A stretch of DNA of 43,279 nucleotides from an uncultured Butyricicoccus sp. (GCA_900547195.1 URFQ01000011.1:1-43279); one strand, 5' to 3'; numbered from the stretch's first letter, positions 23,650-32,471 are shown. The notes: a model not told the origin generated them from the sequence alone. A program made the numbers and translations.

Positions 23650-24060
23650 TTACAGGTATTTCTTCATGCCGTCGGTAATCGAAGTCTCATCCTCGCTGAG
23701 CGCAACCGTAAAGTCCACGGCATGCTTGCTTGAGAATGCGTCGATTTCCTTGAGGAAAGCTTCTGCAACAGCCGGATCCTTGGAGTCCAGCAGTTTGTAG
23801 AGACTGTCGATATAAATTTTGGTGATGTCGTAGTTGCCTGCGTGGATGCCGGATACAAAACCGAGCAGACCCTTGTAACCTTCTACCATATAATCGCTGA
23901 TGTTGACCAGGCGAGCGTCGTAAGAGATGTCAAACTTGAGCTTGTCGCCCTTCGCGATGCAAACCACGCTGCCCTTTTCTTCTTTTACAGCGGCATTCAC
24001 CAGTTCAATGATGGTCTTGGTTTTACCGGTGCCTGTGCCGCCGACAATAAGTTTTACCAT
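23650..24060 (-). CDS. Small P-loop ATPase-like protein of unknown function
   Basis: 136 residues. Residues 7-14 are a perfect Walker A (GGTGTGKT). A hydrophobic strand ending in Asp (ITKIYIDSLYKLL, about 78-90) could be Walker B. The rest is one alpha/beta domain with no membrane segment or zinc motif. Similar short proteins are often labelled PilT-like only because of the P-loop; nothing here suggests pili. It is a single-gene unit with AGGAGG and its own terminator. It lies between the ATP synthase operon and a carboxypeptidase gene, but nothing connects them functionally. I do not assign a function. Confidence 0.75.
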   Translation of the reverse strand: MVKLIVGGTGTGKTKTIIELVNAAVKEEKGSVVCIAKGDKLKFDISYDARLVNISDYMVEGYKGLLGFVSGIHAGNYDITKIYIDSLYKLLDSKDPAVAEAFLKEIDAFSSKHAVDFTVALSEDETSITDGMKKYL

Positions 24061-24281
24061 AATAATTTCCTCCCAACCTTTGAGGTTATACTTATGTTAT
24101 CATAGAACGCCCAAAAAAACAATCACAATCACAAGATTTCTTATGAACTTTTGAGGACTTTTCTGGAAATGCGGCCACGCTGCCGGGCGGCATATACTGT
24201 CCGGCCGGCAGCGGAATGCCCGGCAGAAATGCAGGAAACGAGGGGAATGGGCACAAATGTGCGCAGAAAATGCGGATAACA

Positions 24282-25421
24282 TCAGGCTTCCTTCATCAGT
24301 GCCACACGCAGGAAAGAACGGAACAGATCCTGAAAATGCAGGCGTTCCACGGCCTCGGCGGCGGTAAGACGCAGGGTGAAAAGGACGTTTTCGCCGTCGC
24401 GGATCTCCGCGGTGCCAAGCTCCTGCCCGGCTGCAACCGGCGCCTCGACGCTTGCAGGCAAGTGGATCTGCGTTTGTACGTTCTCAATCTTTTCTTTGGC
24501 GACCACGACCGGCGGGACCTCCTCGGCCTGCACGGCCACCGTTTCCGCCTGGCCCATTTTGACCGGAAGAGGAGTGAGTGCGTCCGTGAGATCGGGCGTG
24601 TAAGGGGCAAAATTCGCAAAACCGTAGTTTAAAAGCGCGGTTGCATCCGCCATACGGTCCTCCTTGGTGGGCGCGCCCATGACGGTCGCGATAAGCGTCA
24701 TGCCATCGCGTTGCGCCGCTGCGGAGATGCAGAAGCCCGCTTCTGAGATGTAGCCGGTTTTGAGGCCGATCAGGCCTTTGTAGCTGCGGAGCATTTTATT
24801 GGTATTGGCGAGCGAAAACTCGCCGTTTCGGATGGTATCCATCCAGATGGTTGTGTAATCCAGAATTTTCGGATGTTTCAGCAGTTCGACCGAAATCAGC
24901 GCCAGGTCGCGCGCCGAAGTCAAGGTTTTTTGTCCGTCCGCATCCAGGCCGTTGGCGTTGATGAAGGTGGTGGAGGTGCAGCCGAGCTCTTTCGCGCGCG
25001 TGTTCATACGTTCGACAAACGCCTCCTCGGTGCCACACAGGTGCTCGGCGACCGCGACCGCGCAATCGTTTGCCGAGCCGACCGCAATGGCCTTAAGCAT
25101 TTCATCCATGGAAAGCTGTTCGCCCTCTTTCAGCCAAATTTGGGTGCCGCCCATGGAGGCCGCGTGTGCGGTACCGGTTACCATGGTATCCAGCGTGACC
25201 TCGCCGCGGTCAAGCGCTTCCATGGCCAGCAGCATGGTCATGATTTTGGTGACCGAGGCTGGCTGAAGCGGCTCCTCGGCGTTCATTTCATAGAGCATCT
25301 GCCCGCTGGCGTCATAGAGGGCAGCCGATTTGGCGGTGAGGTCGCCCATGGCGGGCAGAGCGGCCGCGTTGGTAAACAGAAGGGCGGCGCTGAGCGCCAC
25401 ACCGAGCAGCTTTTTCATCAT
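24282..25421 (-). CDS. D-alanyl-D-alanine carboxypeptidase (penicillin-binding protein 5 family)
   Basis: 379 residues starting MMKKLLGVALSAALLFT, a signal peptide. The serine-peptidase triad is present: Ser56-x-x-Lys59 (SVTK), Ser116-x-Asn118 (SAN) and Lys221-Thr-Gly (KTG). After the peptidase domain comes the C-terminal beta-domain of PBP5/DacF proteins. The last residues (FRSFLRVALMKEA) could form an amphipathic helix at the membrane. It trims the terminal D-Ala from peptidoglycan stem peptides. A GTG at 25430 is in frame, but GGTGGAG is spaced for the ATG at 25421. It stands alone. Confidence 0.92.
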   Translation of the reverse strand: MMKKLLGVALSAALLFTNAAALPAMGDLTAKSAALYDASGQMLYEMNAEEPLQPASVTKIMTMLLAMEALDRGEVTLDTMVTGTAHAASMGGTQIWLKEGEQLSMDEMLKAIAVGSANDCAVAVAEHLCGTEEAFVERMNTRAKELGCTSTTFINANGLDADGQKTLTSARDLALISVELLKHPKILDYTTIWMDTIRNGEFSLANTNKMLRSYKGLIGLKTGYISEAGFCISAAAQRDGMTLIATVMGAPTKEDRMADATALLNYGFANFAPYTPDLTDALTPLPVKMGQAETVAVQAEEVPPVVVAKEKIENVQTQIHLPASVEAPVAAGQELGTAEIRDGENVLFTLRLTAAEAVERLHFQDLFRSFLRVALMKEA

Positions 25422-25479
25422 GTTCTCCACCTTTCCCTTTTGTTTTAAAGGGTATGATACGCCCGGGCAAAGTATGCCG

Positions 25480-25509
25480 TTGACAGCGGCAGGCCAAATG
25501 GCGTATTAT
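25480..25509 (+). promoter_or_regulatory. Promoter of the AEC transporter gene
   Basis: TTGACA at 25480-25485 and TATTAT at 25504-25509 are 18 bases apart. Transcription would start about 20 bases before the gene, in the gap shared with the divergent carboxypeptidase gene. Confidence 0.75.
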
Positions 25510-25535
25510 AAAAAAAACGAATGCTGGGGGATAGG

Positions 25536-26477
25536 ATGTTTGCAAACAGTGTGATTGTATTCAAGCAGATTGTCGTGATGTTTTTTATTATGATGCTTGG
25601 CTACTATGTTTTTCGCAAGGGGATTTTTAACAATGAAACGACGAAAAGCATGTCTGGACTGCTCAATCGTTACGTCATGCCATGCACGTTGATCCGGTCG
25701 TTTCAGCGCGAATTTGACCTGGAACTGATGCGTACTTTTTTGCTGACCGTTGTATGCGCGGCCATGACCTTTGTGATCTCGATCGGGCTGGCGCGGCTTA
25801 TCTACCGTCCCGGACGGGCGGAAAATTATGCAGACCGCCGGGTATGCACCATCCTGACCAACGACGGCTTTATGGCGCTGCCGCTGCTGTCTGCGATGTT
25901 TGGCGCAGGCGGCGTCTTCCTGGGTTCGGCGCATATTTGCTGCATGGCAGCAGTGCTGTGGTCGTATTGTGTCTATGAGCTGTCGCACGGCCGGGAAAAG
26001 ATCACCGTGCGGAACATTATCCTGAATAACCCGGGGCTGCTCGCAGCGATTGCAGGCCTGGCGTTGTTTGCATCGCCGGTTAAGCTGCCCGAGGTGCTGT
26101 ACTCTGCTGTGGAGCTGGTTGGCGACCTGAACACCCCGCTCGCCATGATCTGCCTCGGCTGCTTTATCGCGCAGGTCAATCTCAAAGAATGCGTGGCGGA
26201 TCGGTCGCTGTGGCGGCTGAGCGCCCTACATATGCTGGTGATCCCGCTGGCAGTGATGGGGATTCTATTGTTCATCCCGCTGGATCACATTGCAAAGCTG
26301 GTGCTCCTTGTGGGCGTTGCCGCGCCCAGCGCCATCGCTTCCGCCATGTTCAGCCAGGTATACGGGGCGGATTTCCTGTATGCGACGCGCGCCATTGCGC
26401 TGACAACCATTTTGTCGGTCGTAACCCTGCCTGCTTTGATTGCGCTGATGGAAGTGCTGATGCGTGTTGTCCCTTAA
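25536..26477 (+). CDS. AEC-family transporter (auxin efflux carrier / malate permease type)
   Basis: 313 residues with ten predicted membrane segments in two halves. Typical elements are FRKGIFNNETTKSMSGLLNRYVMPC near the start and DLNTPLAMICLGCFIAQ in the middle, with a helix-breaking segment VAAPSAIASAMFSQVYGAD in the second half. Bacterial AEC proteins carry malate or other carboxylates. An ATG 15 bases upstream is in frame, but GGGGGATAGG is better placed for 25536. It is monocistronic and divergent from the carboxypeptidase gene. Confidence 0.86.
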   Translation: MFANSVIVFKQIVVMFFIMMLGYYVFRKGIFNNETTKSMSGLLNRYVMPCTLIRSFQREFDLELMRTFLLTVVCAAMTFVISIGLARLIYRPGRAENYADRRVCTILTNDGFMALPLLSAMFGAGGVFLGSAHICCMAAVLWSYCVYELSHGREKITVRNIILNNPGLLAAIAGLALFASPVKLPEVLYSAVELVGDLNTPLAMICLGCFIAQVNLKECVADRSLWRLSALHMLVIPLAVMGILLFIPLDHIAKLVLLVGVAAPSAIASAMFSQVYGADFLYATRAIALTTILSVVTLPALIALMEVLMRVVP

Positions 26478-26699
26478 AACAAAAGCTCTTTTCCTGCAAT
26501 AATGGCCCTTTGGCAACGATTAAAAGTAGCGCCAGAGCATCGTGATTTATATGCAAGCCATCTTTCGAGGGCAAGACTTAACCGCCTGCCGATGGCGCGG
26601 CTGCGCTGAAAACGTAAAGTTTTCCTTTCACCAGAATCTTATTTGAAGCGACGGTTTTTAGAAAATGGTTGCCGAATAAGGCGTATTTGCTTTTCGGAA

Positions 26700-26864
26700 A
26701 TGAAGCATCTTTTTCATGAATATTCAACAAACAACACCAAAACCTCTGCCTTCCCATTCCCCAGGGAACTGTTCCGGCGCCTGAAAGATCACCTCGCACA
26801 GAAAGCCGCCCGCACCGGCTGCAAGATCTGTCAGCCGAAGTTTATCATTACCCTGATCGAGTAG
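26700..26864 (+). CDS. Small hypothetical protein, possibly a mobile-element remnant
   Basis: 54 residues: an N-terminal polar stretch, then FPFPRELFRRLKDHLAQKAA and KFIITLIE. The pattern of a short beta strand (SAFPFP) followed by a basic helix and a last helix is like small DNA-binding or accessory proteins of Clostridial conjugative elements. I cannot name the family. There is no good ribosome-binding site in front of the ATG, and no other mobile genes are left nearby, so it may be a decayed end of a longer gene. Confidence 0.3.
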   Translation: MKHLFHEYSTNNTKTSAFPFPRELFRRLKDHLAQKAARTGCKICQPKFIITLIE

Positions 26865-26925
26865 CACTGAACGAAAATGAAGCGGCTTCGCCGTAGAACA
26901 ACGAAAGCTTAAGAGCAAATCACGA

Positions 26926-26982
26926 GAGCCTCCCGGCGGCATCCCATTTTAATTTGGGCATGTCGCCGGGGGGCGCTTTTTT
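26926..26982 (+). terminator. Strong GC-rich hairpin with T run
   Basis: GCCTCCCGGCGGCAT pairs with GTCGCCGGGGGGCGC (small mismatches), with an inner CCCA/TGGG helix, and is followed by six T. There is no clear gene before it, so it marks the end of a lost or untranslated unit. Confidence 0.75.
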
Positions 26983-27154
26983 AGTTGCTATGGCAAATTC
27001 GTGGGTATTTGTCCAGATTGCCGGCCTGTGTGTAACGGCCTTTTTTGCTGCAAGCTCTGTCGTTGACGTTTCGAATGCTGCTGGAAGATCGCCTGCTTTT
27101 GTCTGTTGTAAGTTTTCACAAAAACATACGAAATTCTTTAGAGCTATTGCCCGA

Positions 27155-27182
27155 TTGACAAACAGAGGTAGTCAGTTATAAT
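27155..27182 (+). promoter_or_regulatory. Consensus promoter upstream of the sorbitol operon
   Basis: TTGACA at 27155-27160 and TATAAT at 27177-27182 with 16 bases between; both boxes are perfect. The next plus-strand gene starts at 27444, leaving a leader of about 250 bases. Confidence 0.75.
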
Positions 27183-27443
27183 TAAGATAACTTTTATAAA
27201 ATATTTAATAAAACTGATTTTGATAGTTGAACTGCACAAATTAACATTGTAAAATAGGGCGAAATGAACAATATACCAGCACAATTCCAACGCTCAGAAA
27301 AGAAGCGAACCAATGAATTTCCGGCTTCATGCAAAAGGCAGCATTAAATCCATCATGGTTTTATCCTACAATAGAGCCATCAAAGAGATACGGCCTGAAC
27401 AAAAAACAGGCACGGGTAAGAATGCTGCAAGGAGGAAATTTTA

Positions 27444-28244
27444 ATGAGTGAAAACTGGTTGGGACTTGAAAAAAAGGTGGTCGTCGTTACAGGCGGCGCA
27501 TCGGGCATCGGTAAGCATGTCGTGGATACACTGGTGAAGGCGGGCGCAAAGACGGTCGTCGTGGACATGAACGTCGAGACCGGCGCAGAGTTGGATGGCG
27601 CGTACTGCGTACAGTGCAACGTCACCGACCCGGTCAGCGTACAGGCCATGGCAGATGCGGTGGTCGCAAAGTATGGCCGGATTGATGCCCTTGTGAACAA
27701 TGCGGGTATTAATCTGCCGCGTCTGCTGGTGGATACAGTGGGAGAAAAACCGCAATACGAGCTGAATGAAGACTCATTCAATAAAATGTTTGCCGTCAAT
27801 GTCAAGGGGGTGTTCCTGTGTGCGCAGGCCTGTGCGCGCCAGATGCTCAAACAGGGCGGCGGCGTTATCGTCAACATGTCCTCGGAATCGGGGAAGGAAG
27901 GCTCGCAGGGCCAGTCGGCATACTCCGCGACCAAGGGCGCGGTGGACAGCTTTACCCGTTCGTGGGCCAAAGAGCTGGGCAAGCACAACATCCGCGTGCT
28001 CGCGTGTGCGCCTGGCATCATGGAGGCGACCGGACTGCGGACTCTGGCTTATAACGAGGCGCTGGCCTACACCCGCGGCTGCAAGCCGGAGGATTTGTCC
28101 ACCGATTACAGCAAGGTGATCCCGCTCGGCCGTGATGGCAAGCTCGATGAAGTTGGCGATCTGGTCGCGTATCTGGTATCCGACCGTGCAAGCTACATCG
28201 CGGGTACGACGATCAATATTTCGGGTGGCAAATCCCGCGGTTAA
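27444..28244 (+). CDS. srlD: Sorbitol-6-phosphate 2-dehydrogenase (short-chain dehydrogenase)
   Basis: 266 residues. The cofactor motif is TGGASGIGK at residues 16-24, with Asp41 after the second strand favouring NAD. NNAG is at 85-88, the catalytic serine lies in MSSESG (145-150), and Tyr160-x-x-x-Lys164 (YSATK) completes the triad. The start MSENWLGLEKKVVVVTGG is very like Gram-positive sorbitol-6-phosphate dehydrogenases (GutF). It oxidises the phosphorylated sugar delivered by the PTS to fructose-6-phosphate. Glucitol PTS genes follow on the same strand, supporting this substrate. AAGGAGG lies before the ATG. Confidence 0.88.
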   Translation: MSENWLGLEKKVVVVTGGASGIGKHVVDTLVKAGAKTVVVDMNVETGAELDGAYCVQCNVTDPVSVQAMADAVVAKYGRIDALVNNAGINLPRLLVDTVGEKPQYELNEDSFNKMFAVNVKGVFLCAQACARQMLKQGGGVIVNMSSESGKEGSQGQSAYSATKGAVDSFTRSWAKELGKHNIRVLACAPGIMEATGLRTLAYNEALAYTRGCKPEDLSTDYSKVIPLGRDGKLDEVGDLVAYLVSDRASYIAGTTINISGGKSRG

Positions 28245-28270
28245 GCTGTAAGAGAAAGGAATGCTCAAGG

Positions 28271-30190
28271 GTGAAGAGTTTATTTGGAGACAACCGAATT
28301 GCCAATCTGCTGCAGCTTCTGCGTCAAACGCCGGCGGCGGCAGTCAGCACCCTAGCATCAAAGCTTGAGGTCAGCGAACGCACGGTGCGCAACGATATCA
28401 AGCAGCTCAACGACGCACTGGACGGCTGCGCGGCGGTGGAAGGCACGCAGGGCAAATATATGCTGCGCATTTTCGACGCGGAGCGGTTTCAGAAGGTCTT
28501 TGCGGCACTGAGTGAGTCGGATGATTTCCTAAACTCCTCGCGTAACCGCATGGATTACATATTCGGCAAGCTGATGCGCTCGGAAAAGCCGCTTCTTACC
28601 GACGAGCTGGCCTACGAGATGAACGTCGGCCGAACAACACTGATGAGCGATCTCAAAAAGCTGCGCGGCGAGATCGAGCCATACCAGCTGCAAATCATCG
28701 GCAAGACCAGCAAAGGACTGATGCTGCGCGGACTGGAAAGCGACATCCGTAAATATGTGATCGACCAGTCTTTTCAGCAGATCTACCGTGCGTATCCGCT
28801 GGATCCTGAGATCCGTGAGGCCGTCTCGCGCACGTTCGCACAGAATGCGTTTGAAAAGAGCGTGCAGAACTCGTTTGAGCAGTTTCTGATTCTAATGCTT
28901 GATCGGTTTCTGACCGGGCATTACATCGGCACGCTGTCCGCACAGTATTACAATCTGGCCGTCCGTCCGGAGTTCGCCGTCGTAGACGGTCTTGTGGATA
29001 GCATCGCGGGTTTGCTGCATGTCAAAATTCCAGTAGAGGAAAGGCTGTTCGTATTCCTGCCCATCATCGGCATGCGCACTCCAGCCGACGCACAGACCAT
29101 GCAGACCATTGAACTGGACACCTCCGTGTGCGGGCTGATGGATAAGGTGCTCCGGCAGATCAGCGCTGAGATGGGCATCCACATTGAAAGCGGGGAATTC
29201 ACCGATGAATTCCTATATCATTTGATGTTTATGATCAACCGGCTGCGCTTCCATGTGCGCGTTGAGAATCCTATGCTCGACGATTTGAAGGGAAAATATC
29301 CGCTTGCGTATCAAATGGCAGGGATCGCCGCACGTGTGGTGCGGCAGGACTATGGCTTGACCGTGACCGACGCGGAACGCGGCTATCTGGCGTCCTACTT
29401 TGGGGTGTTTTTGGAGGAAAGCGAGAACCGCAAGCGTCAAACCTTCCGTGTCGCGGTGGTATGCGGCACGGGCCGGGTAACGGCGCGGCTCGTGGCCGCG
29501 CAGCTCAAAAAAGTGCTGGACAGTGCGGCGGAGCTGACGTTGCTGGCCGACGACAAGGCGACACATGACACACTGAATGCGTTCGATATCGTGCTGACCA
29601 CTGTGGAGCTTTCCTGTGCCTGCGATCGGCCGGTCATCCGCATTCACGAGATCTTCAACGAGCAGGAGCTGATGCACAAGATCGAAAAGGCCAGGTATTG
29701 GGATCAAGTCGATGTGCCCATGCTGGACAACAACTGGTTTGTTATGACCGGTCTGCTCGACGACAGCCGCTTCTTCAAACTCGACGGCATGGCGTCCTAC
29801 GACGCGGCGGTCGCACATATGGCGGCCAGTCTGACCCGTGACGGCCAGGTGGACGAGGGCTTCCACGACCGCATTCGCCGCCGCGAGCAAAAGGGCACGA
29901 TGGTCTTTGACCACGCGGTCGCCATCCCGCACAGCGTGCAATACGCCGGAGACAAGCTGGTGCTCGCCATCGGCGTGTTTCACGAACCGGTGCGGTATCA
30001 GGATCACGAAATCCGCGTTGTGTTCCTGCTCGGATTGCCGCGGCAAACCAACGAAGAGGAGGGGCTGCTCATCCGGGTCTACGACGAGATCATTAGCATC
30101 ACACAGGACAGCGGCTTACTGGACAAGCTCGCGCAATCAGACAGCTTCCCGGATCTGCTGCGGGCGTTGTACCGTCAGGCCGGGGAATAA
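28271..30190 (+). CDS. PRD-containing transcriptional regulator of the sorbitol operon (BglG/MtlR/GutR type)
   Basis: 639 residues. Domains in order are two N-terminal helix-turn-helix segments (residues about 5-45 and 95-130), two PTS regulation domains (about 190-390), an EIIB-like domain with Cys398 in VVCGTGR, and a C-terminal EIIA-like domain with His554 in AIPHS. Such activators sense PTS phosphorylation: phosphate on the PRD or EIIB/EIIA sites reports sugar supply and overall PTS state. It starts with GTG, with AAAGGA 11 bases before it; a nearby ATG is in another frame. It sits inside the operon it probably controls. Confidence 0.9.
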   Translation: MKSLFGDNRIANLLQLLRQTPAAAVSTLASKLEVSERTVRNDIKQLNDALDGCAAVEGTQGKYMLRIFDAERFQKVFAALSESDDFLNSSRNRMDYIFGKLMRSEKPLLTDELAYEMNVGRTTLMSDLKKLRGEIEPYQLQIIGKTSKGLMLRGLESDIRKYVIDQSFQQIYRAYPLDPEIREAVSRTFAQNAFEKSVQNSFEQFLILMLDRFLTGHYIGTLSAQYYNLAVRPEFAVVDGLVDSIAGLLHVKIPVEERLFVFLPIIGMRTPADAQTMQTIELDTSVCGLMDKVLRQISAEMGIHIESGEFTDEFLYHLMFMINRLRFHVRVENPMLDDLKGKYPLAYQMAGIAARVVRQDYGLTVTDAERGYLASYFGVFLEESENRKRQTFRVAVVCGTGRVTARLVAAQLKKVLDSAAELTLLADDKATHDTLNAFDIVLTTVELSCACDRPVIRIHEIFNEQELMHKIEKARYWDQVDVPMLDNNWFVMTGLLDDSRFFKLDGMASYDAAVAHMAASLTRDGQVDEGFHDRIRRREQKGTMVFDHAVAIPHSVQYAGDKLVLAIGVFHEPVRYQDHEIRVVFLLGLPRQTNEEEGLLIRVYDEIISITQDSGLLDKLAQSDSFPDLLRALYRQAGE

Positions 30191-30224
30191 AACGATCGGG
30201 GAACAAACGAAAGGAAGATCCTTT

Positions 30225-30680
30225 ATGATGAGACTTGCATTGGCGCTTGCGGCTGCATTTATGGCGCAGGCGCTGCTCAGCGCGATGCAGATGCGGCATT
30301 TTTCCAAAGAATTTATGAAGCTGCGGCGGCAGGGCAAGGTCGCCTGCGGGAGGCAGGCAGGCGGGTTCCATGCGGGAGCGATCGCCATGTTTCTTATTGA
30401 CGGGGACGGCATCATCCGGGAGGGCCGGAAGCTGGAAGGTGTGACCTGTTTTGCGCGGGTCAGGGATCTGCCGGGTTTTGCAGGCAAACATATCGGAAGC
30501 CTCGGTGAAAGCGACCTGCCCCGCGGGCACAAGAACCTGCGCAAGGCGATCCTCGATGCTTCGCTGACCTACCGCAAATTTACAGCCGGCGAAGCGATTG
30601 AAAGCCCGGCCTCGCCCTTCCAGCGTGCAGGCCGTTTTACGGCAGCGATCTTCCGCAAAAAACCAACGGTCAAACAGTAA
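30225..30680 (+). CDS. gutM: Glucitol operon activator GutM family
   Basis: 151 residues. An N-terminal membrane helix (MRLALALAAAFMAQALLSA) is followed by the GutM core QMRHFSKEFMKLRRQGKVACGR, GAIAMFLID and IREGRKLEGVTCFAR. GutM co-activates the glucitol operon in enteric bacteria; in Firmicutes its mechanism is not settled. The first of two adjacent ATG codons is taken (30225), behind AAAGGAAG. It lies between the regulator and the EIIC gene. Confidence 0.88.
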   Translation: MMRLALALAAAFMAQALLSAMQMRHFSKEFMKLRRQGKVACGRQAGGFHAGAIAMFLIDGDGIIREGRKLEGVTCFARVRDLPGFAGKHIGSLGESDLPRGHKNLRKAILDASLTYRKFTAGEAIESPASPFQRAGRFTAAIFRKKPTVKQ

Positions 30681-30698
30681 GAAAAGAGGAAAAAGATT

Positions 30699-31250
30699 AT
30701 GGATTTTATCATCAATCTTGCGTCCGGTTTTATGAACCTGTTCACGCTCGGCGGACAGCAGTTCATGAGCTGGGTCAGCGGCATCATTCCAACCATCCTG
30801 ATGCTGTTGGTTCTTATGAATTCAATCATCGCGCTTGCAGGCGACGACAAGGTCGAGAAGCTGGCGCGCATCTGCACCGGCAACCCGATTCTCCGCTATA
30901 TGGTGCTGCCGTTCGTCAGCGCGTTTATGCTTGGCAACCCCATGGCGCTGTCCATCGGCAAGTTCATGCCGGAATTCTATAAGCCCTGCTATTATGCATC
31001 GGCTACTTATCACTGCCATACCAACAACGGAATATTCCCTCATATCAATGCCTCGGAGTTGTTCATCTGGCTGGGTATCGCAAACGGTATCACGGCGCTC
31101 GGCCTGGACACCACCCCGCTGGCAGTGCGTTATCTGCTGGTCGGTCTGGCTGCAAACTTCATCTCGGGCTGGTCCACCGAATTCACCACGAAACTCGTAG
31201 AAAAACAGCAGGGCGTCAAGCTGAGCCGCACGCTCAAGATGGCGAAGTAA
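30699..31250 (+). CDS. srlA: PTS glucitol/sorbitol-specific EIIC component
   Basis: 183 residues with several membrane helices. Family features are LGGQQFMSWVSGIIPTILMLLVLMNS at the start and YHCHTNNGIFPHINASELFIWLGIA in the second half. In the glucitol PTS the membrane translocator is split, and this is the part called SrlA (EIIC). AGAGGAAAAAG precedes the ATG, and the EIIB/C gene begins 16 bases after its stop. Confidence 0.93.
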   Translation: MDFIINLASGFMNLFTLGGQQFMSWVSGIIPTILMLLVLMNSIIALAGDDKVEKLARICTGNPILRYMVLPFVSAFMLGNPMALSIGKFMPEFYKPCYYASATYHCHTNNGIFPHINASELFIWLGIANGITALGLDTTPLAVRYLLVGLAANFISGWSTEFTTKLVEKQQGVKLSRTLKMAK

Positions 31251-31266
31251 GAGGAGGAAAGAGAAA

Positions 31267-32298
31267 ATGGCGGAGTATCGCTCCATCCGTGTGGAAAAGG
31301 GCGCTGGCGGCTTTGGCGGCCCGCTCGTCATCACCCCGACCGAACAGCGCAATAAGGTCATGTATATCACAGGCGGCGGCGCAGAGCCGGAATGCCTGCA
31401 AAAGATCGTAGGGCTCACCGGCCTGACCCCGGTCAACGGTTTTAAGACCAACTGCCCCGAGGAAGAGCTTGCGCTGGTCATTATTGACTGCGGCGGCACG
31501 CTGCGCTGCGGTATTTATCCGAAGAAGGGGATCCCGACAATCAACGTCATGCCGGTCGGCAAGTCCGGCCCCATGGCAAAGTTCATTACAGAGGACGTCT
31601 ATGTTTCTGCGGTGACCTCCAAGCAGGTATCGCCGGCAGACGGTTACCAGCCTGCGGCGGGCAAGCTTGAGCAGGCCGCAGCCCCGGCGGAAGCTGAGAA
31701 GCCGGCAGACGGCCGCGTGAAGTTTACAGCAGACAGGAAGGTCTCGGAAACGCTAGCCAAGCAGGAAAATAAGAGCCTGATCACCCGCATTGGTCTGGGC
31801 GCGGGCAAAGTGGTCAACACCTTTTATCAGGCGGCGCGTGACGCAATCCAGACCTGCATCACTACACTGCTGCCGTTCATGGCGTTTGTGTCCATGCTGA
31901 TCGGCATCATCAACGGCTCGGGCTTCGGAAATGCATTCGCATCTATCCTGACCCCGCTCGCAGGCAACATTTTCGGTCTGGTCATTTTGGGTGTGATCTG
32001 CTCCATCCCCGGCCTGTCCGCACTGCTCGGCCCGGGAGCAGTCATTGCACAGATTATTGGTACTCTGGTGGGCGCAGAGATCGGCAAGGGCAACATTGCT
32101 CCGCAGATGGCGCTGCCAGCGCTGTTCGCGATCAACTGCCAGGGCGCATGCGATTTTATTCCGGTCGGGTTGGGTCTCGCGGAAGCGGAGACCGAGACCA
32201 TCGAGGTCGGCGTTGTTTCCGTTATGTACTCCCGCTTCCTGACTGGCTGGATTCGCGTGCTGCTCGCGTTCGCGGCAAGCTTCGGCCTTTACGCATAA
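31267..32298 (+). CDS. srlE: PTS glucitol/sorbitol-specific EIIB/C component
   Basis: 343 residues. The EIIB domain (1 to about 120) starts YRSIRVEKGAGGFGGPL and has VIIDCGGTLRCGIYPKKGIPTIN; Cys75 is the expected phosphorylation site. A low-complexity Ala/Glu/Lys linker (about 125-155) leads into the C-terminal membrane domain with FMAFVSMLIGIINGSGFG and PGLSALLGPGAVIAQIIGTL. It accepts phosphate from EIIA and passes it to sorbitol during transport. AGGAGGAAAG precedes the start. Confidence 0.94.
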   Translation: MAEYRSIRVEKGAGGFGGPLVITPTEQRNKVMYITGGGAEPECLQKIVGLTGLTPVNGFKTNCPEEELALVIIDCGGTLRCGIYPKKGIPTINVMPVGKSGPMAKFITEDVYVSAVTSKQVSPADGYQPAAGKLEQAAAPAEAEKPADGRVKFTADRKVSETLAKQENKSLITRIGLGAGKVVNTFYQAARDAIQTCITTLLPFMAFVSMLIGIINGSGFGNAFASILTPLAGNIFGLVILGVICSIPGLSALLGPGAVIAQIIGTLVGAEIGKGNIAPQMALPALFAINCQGACDFIPVGLGLAEAETETIEVGVVSVMYSRFLTGWIRVLLAFAASFGLYA

Positions 32299-32332
32299 AA
32301 ACACCCCTTTTATTCCACAACTCCCACGGGAC

Positions 32333-32375
32333 GGCAGTCCGGTCACGCCGGACTGCCTGCCTCCGGGGCGTTTTT
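32333..32375 (+). terminator. Hairpin between srlE and srlB
   Basis: A perfect 10-base stem (GGCAGTCCGG, loop TCACG, CCGGACTGCC at 32333-32357), then TGCCTCCGGGGCG and five T. It sits inside the operon and could lower expression of srlB or stabilise the upstream mRNA. A second small hairpin (GCCCGC/GCGGGC) lies at about 32432-32448. Confidence 0.65.
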
Positions 32376-32471
32376 GAACCGCTTGAACAAAGCGTCAGCT
32401 TTGCTGAATCGATTTGAAAACAAGAAAATCAGCCCGCATAGCGCGGGCAACATCAAAGGAGGAGATCCACC

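Larger units (their letters stand above)
26478..27443. other. Gene-poor region before the sorbitol operon
   Basis: 966 bases without a convincing gene. It holds a small open frame (26700-26864) that resembles a mobile-element protein end, a strong GC hairpin with a T run (26926-26982), a consensus promoter (27155-27182) and then a leader of about 250 bases up to the dehydrogenase gene. Base composition drops to AT-rich from about 27110 to 27290, unlike the flanking operons. This looks like the eroded edge of an old insertion plus a regulatory leader. Confidence 0.5.

Noticed and set aside
23650..24060. Calling the small P-loop protein a twitching-motility PilT ATPase.
   Set aside because: It is far shorter than PilT and lacks the Asp and His boxes of secretion ATPases. 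Only Walker A is shared.
29213..30046. A 277-codon minus-strand open frame inside the PRD regulator gene.
   Set aside because: Its composition mirrors the regulator's codons. The plus strand carries complete PRD, EIIB and EIIA domains.
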